Shown here piece by piece: positions 17,466 to 25,919 of a stretch of 28,229 bases of DNA (position 1 is its first letter; every line of letters begins with the position of its first letter). The notes below the pieces were generated by a model. The model was not told the DNA's origin. It worked only from the letters and a program-made list of their open reading frames with translations, and searched no databases. The translations under genes were made by a program, and so were the position numbers. The DNA is from Clostridiales bacterium (lineage in GTDB: Bacteria > Bacillota > Clostridia > TANB77 > CAG-508): assembly GCA_004554705.1 (NCBI GenBank), contig SFKS01000011.1, positions 1-28,229 of the forward strand, given 5' to 3'.

Positions 17466-18111
17466 GCTTTTATTATTAATCTTTTTTTATTTTGATTATT
17501 ACAAGTGATCAAAGTTATTTCCTTTTTTGTATTATCTTGGACAGTACAAGAAAGATCAGAAGGAAGTACTTCAAACTTATCATAAACCTTATATAACACA
17601 CAGCTACTGTTTAAATTATAAATTTTTATAATATCTTCAAGCTCTAATAATTTCAAATTACTAAAAAAATCACCATTATCAAAATTATGACCACAAATAC
17701 AAAAATTTCCATATTCATTTAAAAAACCTCCAGCAAATTTACAAGGTGCAATTTGTAAAAATTCATCTGTAGTTTTTGAAAGAATTGGATATCTTAAATT
17801 AATTTTATCTATTTGCAAAACACCCAATATATCAGCAGTATCTCCGACTGTCAGAAACAATACTAGGAAATTTAGCAGAAGGAGTAGAAGAATACAAAAG
17901 TTGAATATCATATGCACTTAAAATGTTATCAGACATTTTTTGAACTTTTAAAAGTCCGTATATATAAATAAGTATAATAAATAATAAATATTAATAATAG
18001 GACTATAGAAAATGAAAATAAAAAAATATACTTTCGCCTAACTTTTAAAAGTTCTTTATCATATACAATGCGATTGTTATCTAATTTTTCAGGGAATATA
18101 ATTTGATTCAT
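17450..18111 (-). pseudogene. Sortase gene with two frameshifts
   Basis: The minus-strand coding potential falls in three frames. 18111 to about 17935 gives a basic N-terminus with one membrane span (YIFLFSFSIVLLLIFIIYYTYLYI). About 17936 to 17845 gives a middle piece (SDNILSAYDIQLLY...KFPSIVSDS). 17845 to 17450 gives the catalytic domain. The first shift is at an A6 run (coding strand, about 17936-17941), the second near 17843-17848; each needs one base removed to restore frame. The catalytic domain keeps His (CGHNF), Cys (LITC) and Arg (KKRLIIKAK), as in a class D-type sortase. The start overlaps the ylbJ stop in an ATGA. Either the gene is decaying or the assembly has base errors, the first being in a homopolymer. 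Confidence 0.8.
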
Positions 18112-19106
18112 ATAATTAAGTATGTGTAAAAAGCTGCAAAAAATGCTTGCAATAATTTTCCAAATAAGTAGGGCTTTATAGATATTTTTGCTCTAGAAAT
18201 AATACTTAATACTTGCAAAAATACGGAAAAACCACCTAAACCAAGAACAAATGAACATGCAATGATATTTGAATATATACTTGAAGATGTAGAACTACAA
18301 ATAGAAGAAATTCCACTTGTAACTTCTAAAAATCCAGTTAACAATCCAGTAACCAAATTAGCAGGAACATTAAATATTGCTAATATGTTAGCAAATATAT
18401 CAAAAAAATGAACAGTATTTAGCATAGATATGATTATGGAAAAAAGGACAATAAAACCTCCAATTATCAAAATTAAGTTAATTGAACTAATAATACTTTT
18501 AGATAAAATTTCACCTAAATTATAAAAAGATAGAGTATTATTACTTGAAAAATATTCAGAGCTTCTATCAGCATTCTCATGAGATTTTCCCCACCATCTA
18601 AATAAAAACCCAACGGTTAAACAACTCAGAACATGTGTAAACAGCAAAACTAACCCAATAGAAGGACTATAAAACATTCCTACACCAACGGTACCAACAA
18701 TAAATAAAGGTCCAGAATTGTTTGTAAAAGCAATCAAACGTTCAGCTTCTAATTTAGTACAAAGATTGTTTTCTTTTAAATTTGCGACAATTTTTGCACC
18801 TACTGGATAACCACTGATAATTCCCATAAGAAGAGCAAATGCTCCTTCACCAGGTACATTGAAAATAGGTCGCATAAATTTATTCAAAAGTTTCCCACAA
18901 AAAGAAACAACACCAGTATAATTTAAAAGTTCAGTTGCAATAAAAAAAGGAAGAAGAGATGGAAGCACGGAATTTGCCCACAAGGTAAGCCCAGATTTAG
19001 CAGCAGATAAATTACTTTTTGAGAATACTAGCAAACATAATATAAAAATACATATAAAAATAGGTAAAATTAGTGATTTTATTTTTACAAATATACACCT
19101 AAACAT
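18108..19106 (-). CDS. ylbJ: Sporulation integral membrane protein YlbJ
   Basis: A polytopic membrane protein of 332 residues with a nucleoside-recognition-like fold. Conserved pieces include SVLPSLLPFFIATELL, GIISGYPVGAKI and FTNNSGPLFIVGTVG. YlbJ is produced in the mother cell in Bacillus and is required for proper spore formation; its transport substrate is not established. The start at 19106 has AGGAG 7 bases upstream; a further upstream start adds 21 residues without an SD. The last codon overlaps the sortase start by four bases. It lies downstream of the pflA terminator, so it is probably transcribed separately. Confidence 0.88.
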   Translation of the reverse strand: MFRCIFVKIKSLILPIFICIFILCLLVFSKSNLSAAKSGLTLWANSVLPSLLPFFIATELLNYTGVVSFCGKLLNKFMRPIFNVPGEGAFALLMGIISGYPVGAKIVANLKENNLCTKLEAERLIAFTNNSGPLFIVGTVGVGMFYSPSIGLVLLFTHVLSCLTVGFLFRWWGKSHENADRSSEYFSSNNTLSFYNLGEILSKSIISSINLILIIGGFIVLFSIIISMLNTVHFFDIFANILAIFNVPANLVTGLLTGFLEVTSGISSICSSTSSSIYSNIIACSFVLGLGGFSVFLQVLSIISRAKISIKPYLFGKLLQAFFAAFYTYLII

Positions 19107-19159
19107 AAACAAGCTCCTTTTGTTAATGTATATTAAAATGTAATAAAAATATGAATATA

Positions 19160-19195
19160 CAAAAAACACATTTTAGAAATTAAATTCCTAAAATG
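19160..19195 (-). terminator. Terminator after pflA
   Basis: On the minus strand CATTTTAG (forward 19188-19195) pairs with CTAAAATG (forward 19169-19176). A T run follows (tgtgtttttt, forward 19161-19170). The pflA stop codon lies in the loop. Confidence 0.75.
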
Positions 19196-19899
19196 CGTTT
19201 CGCTCTTTCAATATCTTTATCAGTTGCCACTGGAACATTTTTTAATGGATATTCAAATCCTAAATTATCCCATTTAAAAACTCCCATATTATGATAAGGC
19301 TGTAATTCTATTTTTTGTACAGTCTTTAATGATTGAATAAAGCTTTTCAAAGAAAGCAAATCCTCTTCACTGTCTGTAATACCAGGTATAATTACTTGTC
19401 TAATCCAAATTGGAATATTATTATCACTTAAATATTTTGCAAATTCCAATTCTAGTTTATTAGAAAATCCAACTAGATTTTTACACTTTTCATCATTAAT
19501 GTGTTTTATATCTAATAAAACTAAATCAGTTAAATTCAGTACTTGCTTAATTTCTGGAGTTATAGGAAACATTCCTGAGGTATCTAATGCTGTATGAAAA
19601 CCAAGTTTTTTTAGTTCAGTAAATAATGCAATTAAAAATTTAGGCTGAAGGAGAGGCTCTCCACCTGTTACTGTAACTCCACCATTAGAAAGTTTTATAT
19701 ATTCTTCATATTTCTGTATTTTTTCAATTAATTCTGAAACGGACATATGTGTTCCTTCAGTAGTGTCCCAAGTATCTCGATTATGACAGTACTTGCACTT
19801 TAAATGGCAACCTTGCATAAATATTACAAATCTAACACCAGGACCATCAACTGTTCCAAAAGTTTCAATTGAATGAATTTTTCCTATTAAATCTTTCAC
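19180..19899 (-). CDS. pflA: Pyruvate formate-lyase activating enzyme
   Basis: This radical-SAM enzyme installs the glycyl radical on PflB. The N-terminus IHSIETFGTVDGPGVRFVIF and the 4Fe-4S motif CHLKCKYC (Cys31, 35, 38) are clear. GGVTVTGGEPLLQ is the SAM-binding GGE motif. I chose the GTG at 19899, giving 239 residues, because the family begins just before the IHSIETFGT segment and AAGAGG lies about 9 bases upstream. A longer ATG start at 19965 would run through a stable hairpin. It lies downstream of pflB on the same strand. Confidence 0.94.
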   Translation of the reverse strand: MKDLIGKIHSIETFGTVDGPGVRFVIFMQGCHLKCKYCHNRDTWDTTEGTHMSVSELIEKIQKYEEYIKLSNGGVTVTGGEPLLQPKFLIALFTELKKLGFHTALDTSGMFPITPEIKQVLNLTDLVLLDIKHINDEKCKNLVGFSNKLELEFAKYLSDNNIPIWIRQVIIPGITDSEEDLLSLKSFIQSLKTVQKIELQPYHNMGVFKWDNLGFEYPLKNVPVATDKDIERAKRILGI

Positions 19900-19930
19900 A
19901 TAAATACACCTCTTAAAACTATGTAATAGT

Positions 19931-19979
19931 TCCTCCAATCTAGTTGGAAGCATATATAACTTCAATTAGATTTGGAGGA
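19931..19979 (-). promoter_or_regulatory. Long hairpin between pflB and pflA
   Basis: TCCTCCAA (19931-19938) pairs with TTGGAGGA (19972-19979), and the inner arms extend the imperfect stem to about 19 bp around a 9-base loop. There is no U tract after it on the minus strand. It is more likely an mRNA processing or stability element, or a partial attenuator setting a lower level of pflA than pflB. Confidence 0.6.
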
Positions 19980-19998
19980 TACTATAGTTATAATAAAC

Positions 19999-22236
19999 TT
20001 ACATACTTTCTTGTATTGTACGATTTATAACATCTAATTGTTGTTCCCTTGTTAATTTTACAAAGTTAACAGCATATCCAGAAACTCTTATTGTAAGTTG
20101 AGGATATTTTTCAGGATGCTCCATAGCATCTACTAACAACGCCCTATCAAATACATTTACATTTATATGATGACCTCTTTTGGCAAAATATCCATCTAAC
20201 AATGAAGTTAAATTATTTACACGAGATTCTTCGTCTTTACCTAGAGTTTTAGGAGTTATGGAGAAGGTGTAAGAAATACCATCTTCTGCATAAGTGTATG
20301 GTAATTTTGCAATTGTATTTAGTACTGCAAGAGCTCCATTTGTATCTCTACCATGTAATGGATTTGCACCTGGACCAAAAGGTTCACCAGAGCGTCTTCC
20401 ATCAGGTGTATTACCAGTTTTTTTACCATAAACAACATTTGAAGTTATAGTAAGGATTGATAGAGTAGGCTTAGAATTTCTATATGTTTTTTGCTTTCTT
20501 AATTTGTAAATAAATCTTTTAACAACATTTATAGCGATATCATCAACTCTATTATCGTCATTTCCATATTTAGGGAAGTCTCCTTCTATTTTATAATCTA
20601 TAGCAAGACCTGTTTCGTCTCTAATAACTTTAACTTTTGCATATTTAATTGCTGAAAGTGAATCTGCAACAACAGATAGACCAGCAATACCGCAAGCCAT
20701 TGTTCTTAAAATATTTTGATCATGCAAAGCCATTTCTAATTTTTCATAAGCATATTTATCATGCATAAAATGAATGATATTTAATGCATTGACATAAACT
20801 CTAGCAACCCAATCCATCATATTATCGAATTTTTCCATCACTTCGTCAAAATCTAAATATTCTGAACGAATTGGTTCAAATCTTGAAGCAACTTGTTTAC
20901 CTGTTATTTCGTCTCTACCACCATTAATTGCATAAAGTAAAGTCTTAGCTAAATTACATCTAGCACCAAAAAATTGCATTTGCTTACCAGTCCTCATAGC
21001 TGAAACACAGCAAGCGATTGAATAATCATCTCCCCAAAATTCTCTCATCAAGTCATCGTTTTCATATTGTATAGAAGATGTTTGCACAGATAGTTTAGCA
21101 CAGAATTTTTTAAAACCATCTGGTAATCTTGTAGACCAAAGCACTGTCATATTTGGCTCTGGAGCGGGACCTAAATTTACTAAAGTGTGTAACATTCTAA
21201 AAGAGTTTTTAGTAACTAAAGTTCTACCATCAACTCCCATACCGCCAATTCCTTCTGTAACCCAAACAGGATCTCCACTAAATAATTCATTATATTCTGG
21301 TGTTCTTAAAAATCTTATTAATCTTAATTTCATTACAAAATGATCCATTAATTCTTGAGCTTCTTCTTCGGTTAAAATACCATTTTTAATATCTCTTTCA
21401 ATATAAATATCTAAAAATGTAGAAGTTCTACCTAAACTCATAGCAGCACCATTTTGCTCTTTTGTAGAGCCTAAATATCCAAAATACAACCATTGGATAG
21501 CTTCTTTAGCATTTGCAGCAGGTCTAGAAATGTCAAAACCATATGCTTTTGCCATTTCTTTTAATTCATTTAAAGCATCAATTTGATCATGAACTTCTTC
21601 TCTATCCCTAACAGTATCAGTGAATATAGAAGGGACTTCTAAAGACTGCATAACTTCGTTTTTGTCTTCAATTAAAGCATCAATACCATATAAAGCAATA
21701 CGCCTATAATCACCTATAATTCTACCTCTTCCATAGCCATCTGGAAGTCCAGTAATAATATGTGAACTTCTTGCAGCTCTTATTTCTGGTGTATATGCTG
21801 CAAAAACGCCATCATTATGAGTTCTTCTATAATTTTTAAATATTTCTTCAACCTCAGGAGACAATTTCACATCTATAGCTTCACAAGATTTTTCAACAAT
21901 TCTTATACCACCATTAGGCATAATAGCTCTTTTAAGAGGCTTATCAGTTTGAAGTCCTACTATTTGTTCAAGGTCTTTATCTATATAACCTGCCTTATGA
22001 CTAGATATTGTAGAAACAGTCTCTGCATCAACATCAAGAACACCACCTTTTGATTTTTTCTCCTTTTCATATAAATCCAAAACCATATCCCATAGTTTTT
22101 TTGTCCTTTGCGTAGGATTAGCCAAAAATTCGTCATTACCTTCATAAGGTGTATAATTTCTTTGAATGAAATTTCTAACATTAATTTCATGTCTCCATTC
22201 TCCACCTTTAAAATCTTTCCATTCATTAAAATTCAT
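19999..22236 (-). CDS. pflB: Pyruvate formate-lyase (formate C-acetyltransferase)
   Basis: This glycyl-radical enzyme converts pyruvate and CoA to acetyl-CoA and formate under anaerobic conditions. The active-site pair Cys409-Cys410 (SIACCVSAM) and the radical glycine G720 (RVSGYAVNF) are present near the expected positions. At 745 residues the size is typical. The ATG at 22236 has AAGGAG about 10 bases upstream; a GTG four codons earlier abuts the SD and is less likely. It has its own promoter and is followed by a hairpin and pflA. Confidence 0.97.
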   Translation of the reverse strand: MNFNEWKDFKGGEWRHEINVRNFIQRNYTPYEGNDEFLANPTQRTKKLWDMVLDLYEKEKKSKGGVLDVDAETVSTISSHKAGYIDKDLEQIVGLQTDKPLKRAIMPNGGIRIVEKSCEAIDVKLSPEVEEIFKNYRRTHNDGVFAAYTPEIRAARSSHIITGLPDGYGRGRIIGDYRRIALYGIDALIEDKNEVMQSLEVPSIFTDTVRDREEVHDQIDALNELKEMAKAYGFDISRPAANAKEAIQWLYFGYLGSTKEQNGAAMSLGRTSTFLDIYIERDIKNGILTEEEAQELMDHFVMKLRLIRFLRTPEYNELFSGDPVWVTEGIGGMGVDGRTLVTKNSFRMLHTLVNLGPAPEPNMTVLWSTRLPDGFKKFCAKLSVQTSSIQYENDDLMREFWGDDYSIACCVSAMRTGKQMQFFGARCNLAKTLLYAINGGRDEITGKQVASRFEPIRSEYLDFDEVMEKFDNMMDWVARVYVNALNIIHFMHDKYAYEKLEMALHDQNILRTMACGIAGLSVVADSLSAIKYAKVKVIRDETGLAIDYKIEGDFPKYGNDDNRVDDIAINVVKRFIYKLRKQKTYRNSKPTLSILTITSNVVYGKKTGNTPDGRRSGEPFGPGANPLHGRDTNGALAVLNTIAKLPYTYAEDGISYTFSITPKTLGKDEESRVNNLTSLLDGYFAKRGHHINVNVFDRALLVDAMEHPEKYPQLTIRVSGYAVNFVKLTREQQLDVINRTIQESM

Positions 22237-22268
22237 AAAATATATCACTCCTTCTTTCCATAGTATTT

Positions 22269-22297
22269 ATAATACCATAAAATAATATTCTTTACAA
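22269..22297 (-). promoter_or_regulatory. pflB promoter
   Basis: On the minus strand TTGTAA (forward 22292-22297) and TATTAT (forward 22269-22274) are 17 bases apart, with TGG directly before the -10. The leader would be about 25 bases. Confidence 0.75.
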
Positions 22298-22389
22298 TAA
22301 ATTTAGTAACATATAATAAAAAAATGTATAAATTTATATTTTTATCATAACTATATTATAGAAAATAAAAAAGGAGAGTATTTTATTTT

Positions 22390-22839
22390 ATGAAAAAGAA
22401 AACTTTAATTATAGTAGCAGTGATAATTATAGGCATTATAGTTGCATTATTAATAATTGGAAAGCAAGATTCAAACAAAACAATAAGAACAAACAGTGGA
22501 GAAGTAATAAGCAACAAAAAAATAGGTTGGGGAATCAGAAGGAATGACAATCATAATCAGCCGGATTTAGGTAGAAATAACAAAAAACTAATAGATGAGA
22601 ATGAAGACATAGCAATGGGAAATACAACTGATAAATATGTATATTTAACCTTTGATGAAGGATATGAAGCTGGATATACTCCTCAAATTTTAGACATATT
22701 GAAGGAAAATAATGTAAAAGCAGCATTTTTCATAACAGGGCATTATTTAAATACGCAACCGGAACTAGTAGAAAGAATGATAGAAGAAGGACATATAGTA
22801 GGAAACCAATTACCACCTAGCCAGATGTACCGAATTTGA
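22390..22839 (+). pseudogene. pdaA: Truncated PdaA-like polysaccharide deacetylase
   Basis: The N-terminal signal/membrane segment (LIIVAVIIIGIIVALLII) is followed by KKIGWGIRRNDNHNQPD. The start of a NodB deacetylase domain (YVYLTFDEGYEAGYTPQIL, AAFFITGHYL, RMIEEGHIVGN) follows. TFDEGYE is the PdaA variant of the metal-site motif; PdaA makes muramic-delta-lactam in spore cortex. The protein should continue GHIVGNHT..H for about 130 more residues. Instead it changes after gga-aac-ca (22808) and ends 10 codons later. The metal-binding HxxxH motif and catalytic C-terminal part are lost. The cut coincides with the start of element-type genes, so insertion is the likely cause; simple deletion is possible. 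Confidence 0.82.
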
Positions 22840-22884
22840 AAAAATAATGAAAACTAGATAGATAGCCTTTTTACAAAGATTTTG

Positions 22885-22920
22885 AATAACAAGTTGATAA
22901 AGTCAATTTGTTATTTTTTT
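22885..22920 (+). terminator. Strong intrinsic terminator near the element's left end
   Basis: AATAACAA (22885-22892) pairs with TTGTTATT (22908-22915), the inner TTGA/TCAA arms extend the stem, and T continues to 22920. It would block transcription entering the element from the pdaA side. Confidence 0.85.
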
Positions 22921-22937
22921 GTTTTAAAAGATACATA

Positions 22938-22969
22938 ACCTTTCATATCAAAAGTATGAAAGGTATTTT
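22938..22969 (+). promoter_or_regulatory. Perfect 10-bp inverted repeat before the first element gene
   Basis: ACCTTTCATA (22938-22947) pairs perfectly with TATGAAAGGT (22955-22964), followed by ATTTTT. It could be a second terminator or an operator for the 150-residue protein's operon. The SD AAAGGAGG lies just downstream. Confidence 0.55.
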
Positions 22970-22991
22970 TAAAAGAAAGGAGGGTAAGAAA

Positions 22992-23444
22992 ATGGTAAGT
23001 GAGCTATGTATTCCTAAAACAGCAGAAAAAGAAATTAGTTTTATGCTATATAACTATGACAATATAGAAAAGCTAATTGATAAAAGGAAAAATGACTTAA
23101 TTGATACAATAAATGTATCTAATAATGCTCATCTAAAATCACTTAATGATGAAGGCAAAACTATAGAAGATATTGCATTAAGTTTTGACTCTGACCGAAA
23201 TATCAAAAGATTAAGGGAATGGAAGTCTATAATAAATTCTTTTAAAAGCAGATTATATGATGATGAAAATAGACTTTATTATAGGTTTATTCTATTAAAG
23301 TACACAAGAAGATTTGATGAAGAAAGTATTACAGATATTTTAAACATTACAAAAGAAAGACTTAAAAACATTGATATTTTCTTAAAAAGTGTAATTTATT
23401 CTTATGCAGTAGAAAAGAATTTATTTAAGGAGGAGGTGGCATAG
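22992..23444 (+). CDS. Unknown 150-residue protein, possible sigma-like DNA-binding protein
   Basis: I do not recognise this protein. It is mostly helical and charged. The C-terminal part (FILLKYTRRFDEESITDILNITKERLKNIDIFLKSVIYSYA) has the spacing of a sigma region 4-like helix-turn-helix, as in small phage and ICE regulators. ATG 22992 was chosen because SD AAAGGAGGG lies just upstream; a longer reading from 22908 would start inside the terminator. The stop is one base before parA, so it is the first gene of the parAB operon. A regulatory role is inference. Confidence 0.75.
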   Translation: MVSELCIPKTAEKEISFMLYNYDNIEKLIDKRKNDLIDTINVSNNAHLKSLNDEGKTIEDIALSFDSDRNIKRLREWKSIINSFKSRLYDDENRLYYRFILLKYTRRFDEESITDILNITKERLKNIDIFLKSVIYSYAVEKNLFKEEVA

Positions 23445-23445
23445 A

Positions 23446-24279
23446 ATGTCAGAGTGTAGGACGATAGCAATTGCAAATCAAAAAGGTGGAGTAGGAAAAA
23501 CTACAACAGCATTTAGTTTAGGAGTTGCTTTATCAAAAGAAGGCAAAAGTGTATTATTGATAGATGCAGACCCACAAGGAGACCTAACAACATATATGGG
23601 AGTATATAATCAAGATGATTTGCCTATAACAATATCTACTTTAATAGAAAGAACTATTAATGATAATGAAGTAAATGCAGAAGAAGCAGTTTTACATCAC
23701 AATGAAGGAGTAGATTTAATACCTTCAAATATCAATTTAGCAATGACAGAGGTTAATTTGTTTAGTTATAAGAATAGAGAAAATGCAATGAGACAAAGTT
23801 TGAAAGAATTAAAAGAAAAATATGACTACATTATTATTGACTGTATGCCATCATTGAGTATGATTACAACTAATGCACTAGCAACAGCAGATGAAGTTAT
23901 TATACCAGTTCAATCGCAATACTTGTCAGCAAGAGGAATGGGAAATTTATTAAATACAATAGCAAAGGTAAAAGCAAATATAAACAATGATTTAACTGTA
24001 GGTGGAATTTTACTAACGCTTGTAGATAGAAGAACAAATTTGCCTAAAACGATTAAAAGCGAAATAGAAGACAACTACGGAAACATTGTAAAAATATATG
24101 ATACTCAAATACCTATTGCAATAAAAACAGCAGAATCCACTTCAAGAGGTAAGAGTATTTTTGCGTATGACAAAAATAGTAGTGTAGCTATTGCATATAC
24201 AGATTTTGCAAAGGAGGTACTAGAAGATGAAAGAGAACGAAGAAAAAATGCACTTTCCAAAAATGTCTACTGTAGATAA
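23446..24279 (+). CDS. parA: ParA/Soj-type partition ATPase
   Basis: A deviant Walker ATPase of 277 residues. KGGVGKTT is at residues 13-20, LLIDADPQGDLTTYMG carries the A' motif, and YDYIIIDCMPSLSMITTNAL carries the Walker B region. It lacks the N-terminal DNA-binding extension of plasmid type Ia ParA, so it is Soj-like or type Ib. It would form ATP-dependent dimers on DNA and work with ParB for element segregation or stability. SD GGAGGTGG lies directly before the ATG. Its 3' end overlaps parB by 53 bases. Confidence 0.95.
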   Translation: MSECRTIAIANQKGGVGKTTTAFSLGVALSKEGKSVLLIDADPQGDLTTYMGVYNQDDLPITISTLIERTINDNEVNAEEAVLHHNEGVDLIPSNINLAMTEVNLFSYKNRENAMRQSLKELKEKYDYIIIDCMPSLSMITTNALATADEVIIPVQSQYLSARGMGNLLNTIAKVKANINNDLTVGGILLTLVDRRTNLPKTIKSEIEDNYGNIVKIYDTQIPIAIKTAESTSRGKSIFAYDKNSSVAIAYTDFAKEVLEDERERRKNALSKNVYCR

Positions 24280-25198
24280 AATATTTTTTAGTACACAAGC
24301 ACAAAGAGATGAGGAAAAACAAGAACGAGTAGAAATGCTAGATATGAGCCAAATAAGTGATTTTCCAAATCATCCTTATCAAGTAAATGATGATGAAGAA
24401 ATGTATAATATGGCAGACAGTATTAAAGAAAACGGCTTAATACATCCTGTAATTGTTAGACCAAAACAAAATGGTGGTTATGAAATGATTTCTGGACACA
24501 GAAGAAAAAGGGCAAATGAACTTGCAGGAAATACAAAAATAAAAGCAATTATAAGAGAACTTACAGATGATGAAGCCATTATTTTAATGGTGGATAGCAA
24601 TAAACAAAGAGAAAAAGTATTACCAAGTGAAAAAGCATTTGCATACAAAATGAAGTTGGAAGCTATGAAACATCAAGGAAAACAATTACCAGAAAGTTTG
24701 CGACCACTGGGCGAGAAGTTATATTCTATTGATATTTTAGGAGAAGAAGTTGGAGAAAGCGGAAGGAACATTCAAAGATATATAAGACTTACTGAACTAA
24801 TACCAGATATTTTACAGTTAGTTGATGAAGAAAAAATTAAATTAAGACCTGCTGTGGAAATTTCTTATTTAAAGAAAGATGAACAAGAAATTTTACTAGA
24901 CGCAATAGAAACATCAATAGCATACCCTTCACACGCACAAGCAATAAGAATACGAAAGAAAAGTGAAGATAATACACTAACTGCTGACGATATATATGAT
25001 ATTTTAGATGAAGAAAAGCCAAATCAAAAGGAGCAAATCAAATTCAAAGTTGATAATGTCAGAGATTATTTTCCAAAAGGATATACAACAGAGAAAATGC
25101 AAAATGTTATGCAAAAACTATTAGAAGATACCAAAGTGAGTAGAGAAGAATATAATTTGCTTTTAGACAAAGTACAAAGAATAAACCAAGAACTCTAA
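24227..25198 (+). CDS. parB: ParB/Spo0J-family partition protein
   Basis: A 323-residue protein. The N-terminal ParB/Srx-fold CTPase domain includes IKENGLIHPVIVRP and the GHRRKRANELAG box (from residue 90). A helix-turn-helix domain follows (GEEVGESGRNIQRYIRLTELIPDIL), then a charged C-terminal dimerisation region. It would bind centromere-like parS sites; I see no canonical parS palindrome in the window. SD AAGGAGG lies inside parA, so the genes are translationally coupled. The pairing with ParA on a probable mobile element suggests element maintenance, not chromosome segregation. Confidence 0.93.
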   Translation: MKENEEKMHFPKMSTVDKIFFSTQAQRDEEKQERVEMLDMSQISDFPNHPYQVNDDEEMYNMADSIKENGLIHPVIVRPKQNGGYEMISGHRRKRANELAGNTKIKAIIRELTDDEAIILMVDSNKQREKVLPSEKAFAYKMKLEAMKHQGKQLPESLRPLGEKLYSIDILGEEVGESGRNIQRYIRLTELIPDILQLVDEEKIKLRPAVEISYLKKDEQEILLDAIETSIAYPSHAQAIRIRKKSEDNTLTADDIYDILDEEKPNQKEQIKFKVDNVRDYFPKGYTTEKMQNVMQKLLEDTKVSREEYNLLLDKVQRINQEL

Positions 25199-25232
25199 AA
25201 CATTGGATTTAGTAGATTTTTTAGGGGATTTA

Positions 25233-25241
25233 TGCTAAAAT
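25233..25241 (+). promoter_or_regulatory. Possible extended -10 promoter of the DGR cassette
   Basis: TGCTAAAAT lies 26 bases before the avd start codon in the gap after parB. The -35 region is weak. Read-through from parAB is equally possible. Confidence 0.35.
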
Positions 25242-25266
25242 AAAAAGTGATGTAAGGAGGAAGAAA

Positions 25267-25848
25267 ATGTTACAAGTAAGCAGAGATAATAATCTAAAAA
25301 TACCTAAAAAATTAGAAAATTATAATGGAACAGAGAATAGTATAGAAGATAAAATCGCTGTTAAACAGGCTATTGCAACTGCTGAAAACAAGCCATTTAA
25401 TAAAAACATTTTTCTAGAAAAAATTGATGATGATAGTGAACTGGAGAACATTAACAAAATACCATTTAATGCAAATGACTTAGTTGTAATAACAGTTGTT
25501 AAAAAACTTGGAGCATATATAATAGCAGTTACAGAAAAATCACCTAAAAAGTATAGAGGTGTTTTTGTGAATAGAATGCAAAATTATTGCCTTGACGCAT
25601 TAGAATGCTTATTAAAAGCAAATTTTATAAGAATGGACTCAATAGAAAAGAAAACAGAAAGAGAAGAATTACAAAAAGAGGCAATAATAAAATTAAAAGT
25701 TTTAGGATATATTTCTATGGTAGCAGAGAATTCTGGATGTATCTTGAAGAAGCAGTATAAACAAATTTCATTACAGTTATCGGAAGCAATAAATCTTACA
25801 GTAGCTTGGAAGAAGAGCGATGACGAAAGATGGAAAAAAAGAAATTAG
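25267..25848 (+). CDS. avd: DGR accessory protein (Avd-like) with N-terminal extension
   Basis: Residues ~70-185 match the pattern of accessory variability determinant proteins: a small basic four-helix bundle with VVKKLGAYIIAVTEKSPKKYR, NRMQNYCLDALECLLKANF, IKLKVLGYISMVAENSG and KKQYKQISLQLSEAINLTVAWKKS. Avd forms a pentameric barrel that binds the reverse transcriptase and template RNA and is essential for mutagenic homing in phage BPP-1. Here a ~68-residue, mostly acidic N-terminal region is added to the usual ~120-residue core. SD AAGGAGG lies 7 bases before the ATG. It lies immediately upstream of TR and RT, the usual DGR position. The family call is by pattern, not by alignment. Confidence 0.82.
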   Translation: MLQVSRDNNLKIPKKLENYNGTENSIEDKIAVKQAIATAENKPFNKNIFLEKIDDDSELENINKIPFNANDLVVITVVKKLGAYIIAVTEKSPKKYRGVFVNRMQNYCLDALECLLKANFIRMDSIEKKTEREELQKEAIIKLKVLGYISMVAENSGCILKKQYKQISLQLSEAINLTVAWKKSDDERWKKRN

Positions 25849-25919
25849 GATTTTAAGCTGAAAGGCTTTTAATTAAGGGAAAAATTTATTTAGGGTCTTT
25901 CGTTTAGCCCCATTCTTTT

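Noticed and set aside
17450..17917. Treating this frame as a complete small sortase starting at 17917
   Set aside because: Its first ~30 residues are an out-of-frame reading of the middle piece; the true N-terminus with the membrane span is in the 18111 frame.
17843..17941. Programmed frameshifting in the sortase gene
   Set aside because: Two separate shifts would be needed, and only one is at a slippery homopolymer.
22320..22380. SigF/SigG-type promoter before the pdaA-like gene
   Set aside because: GTATA and CATAACT pieces exist but the spacing does not fit the consensus.
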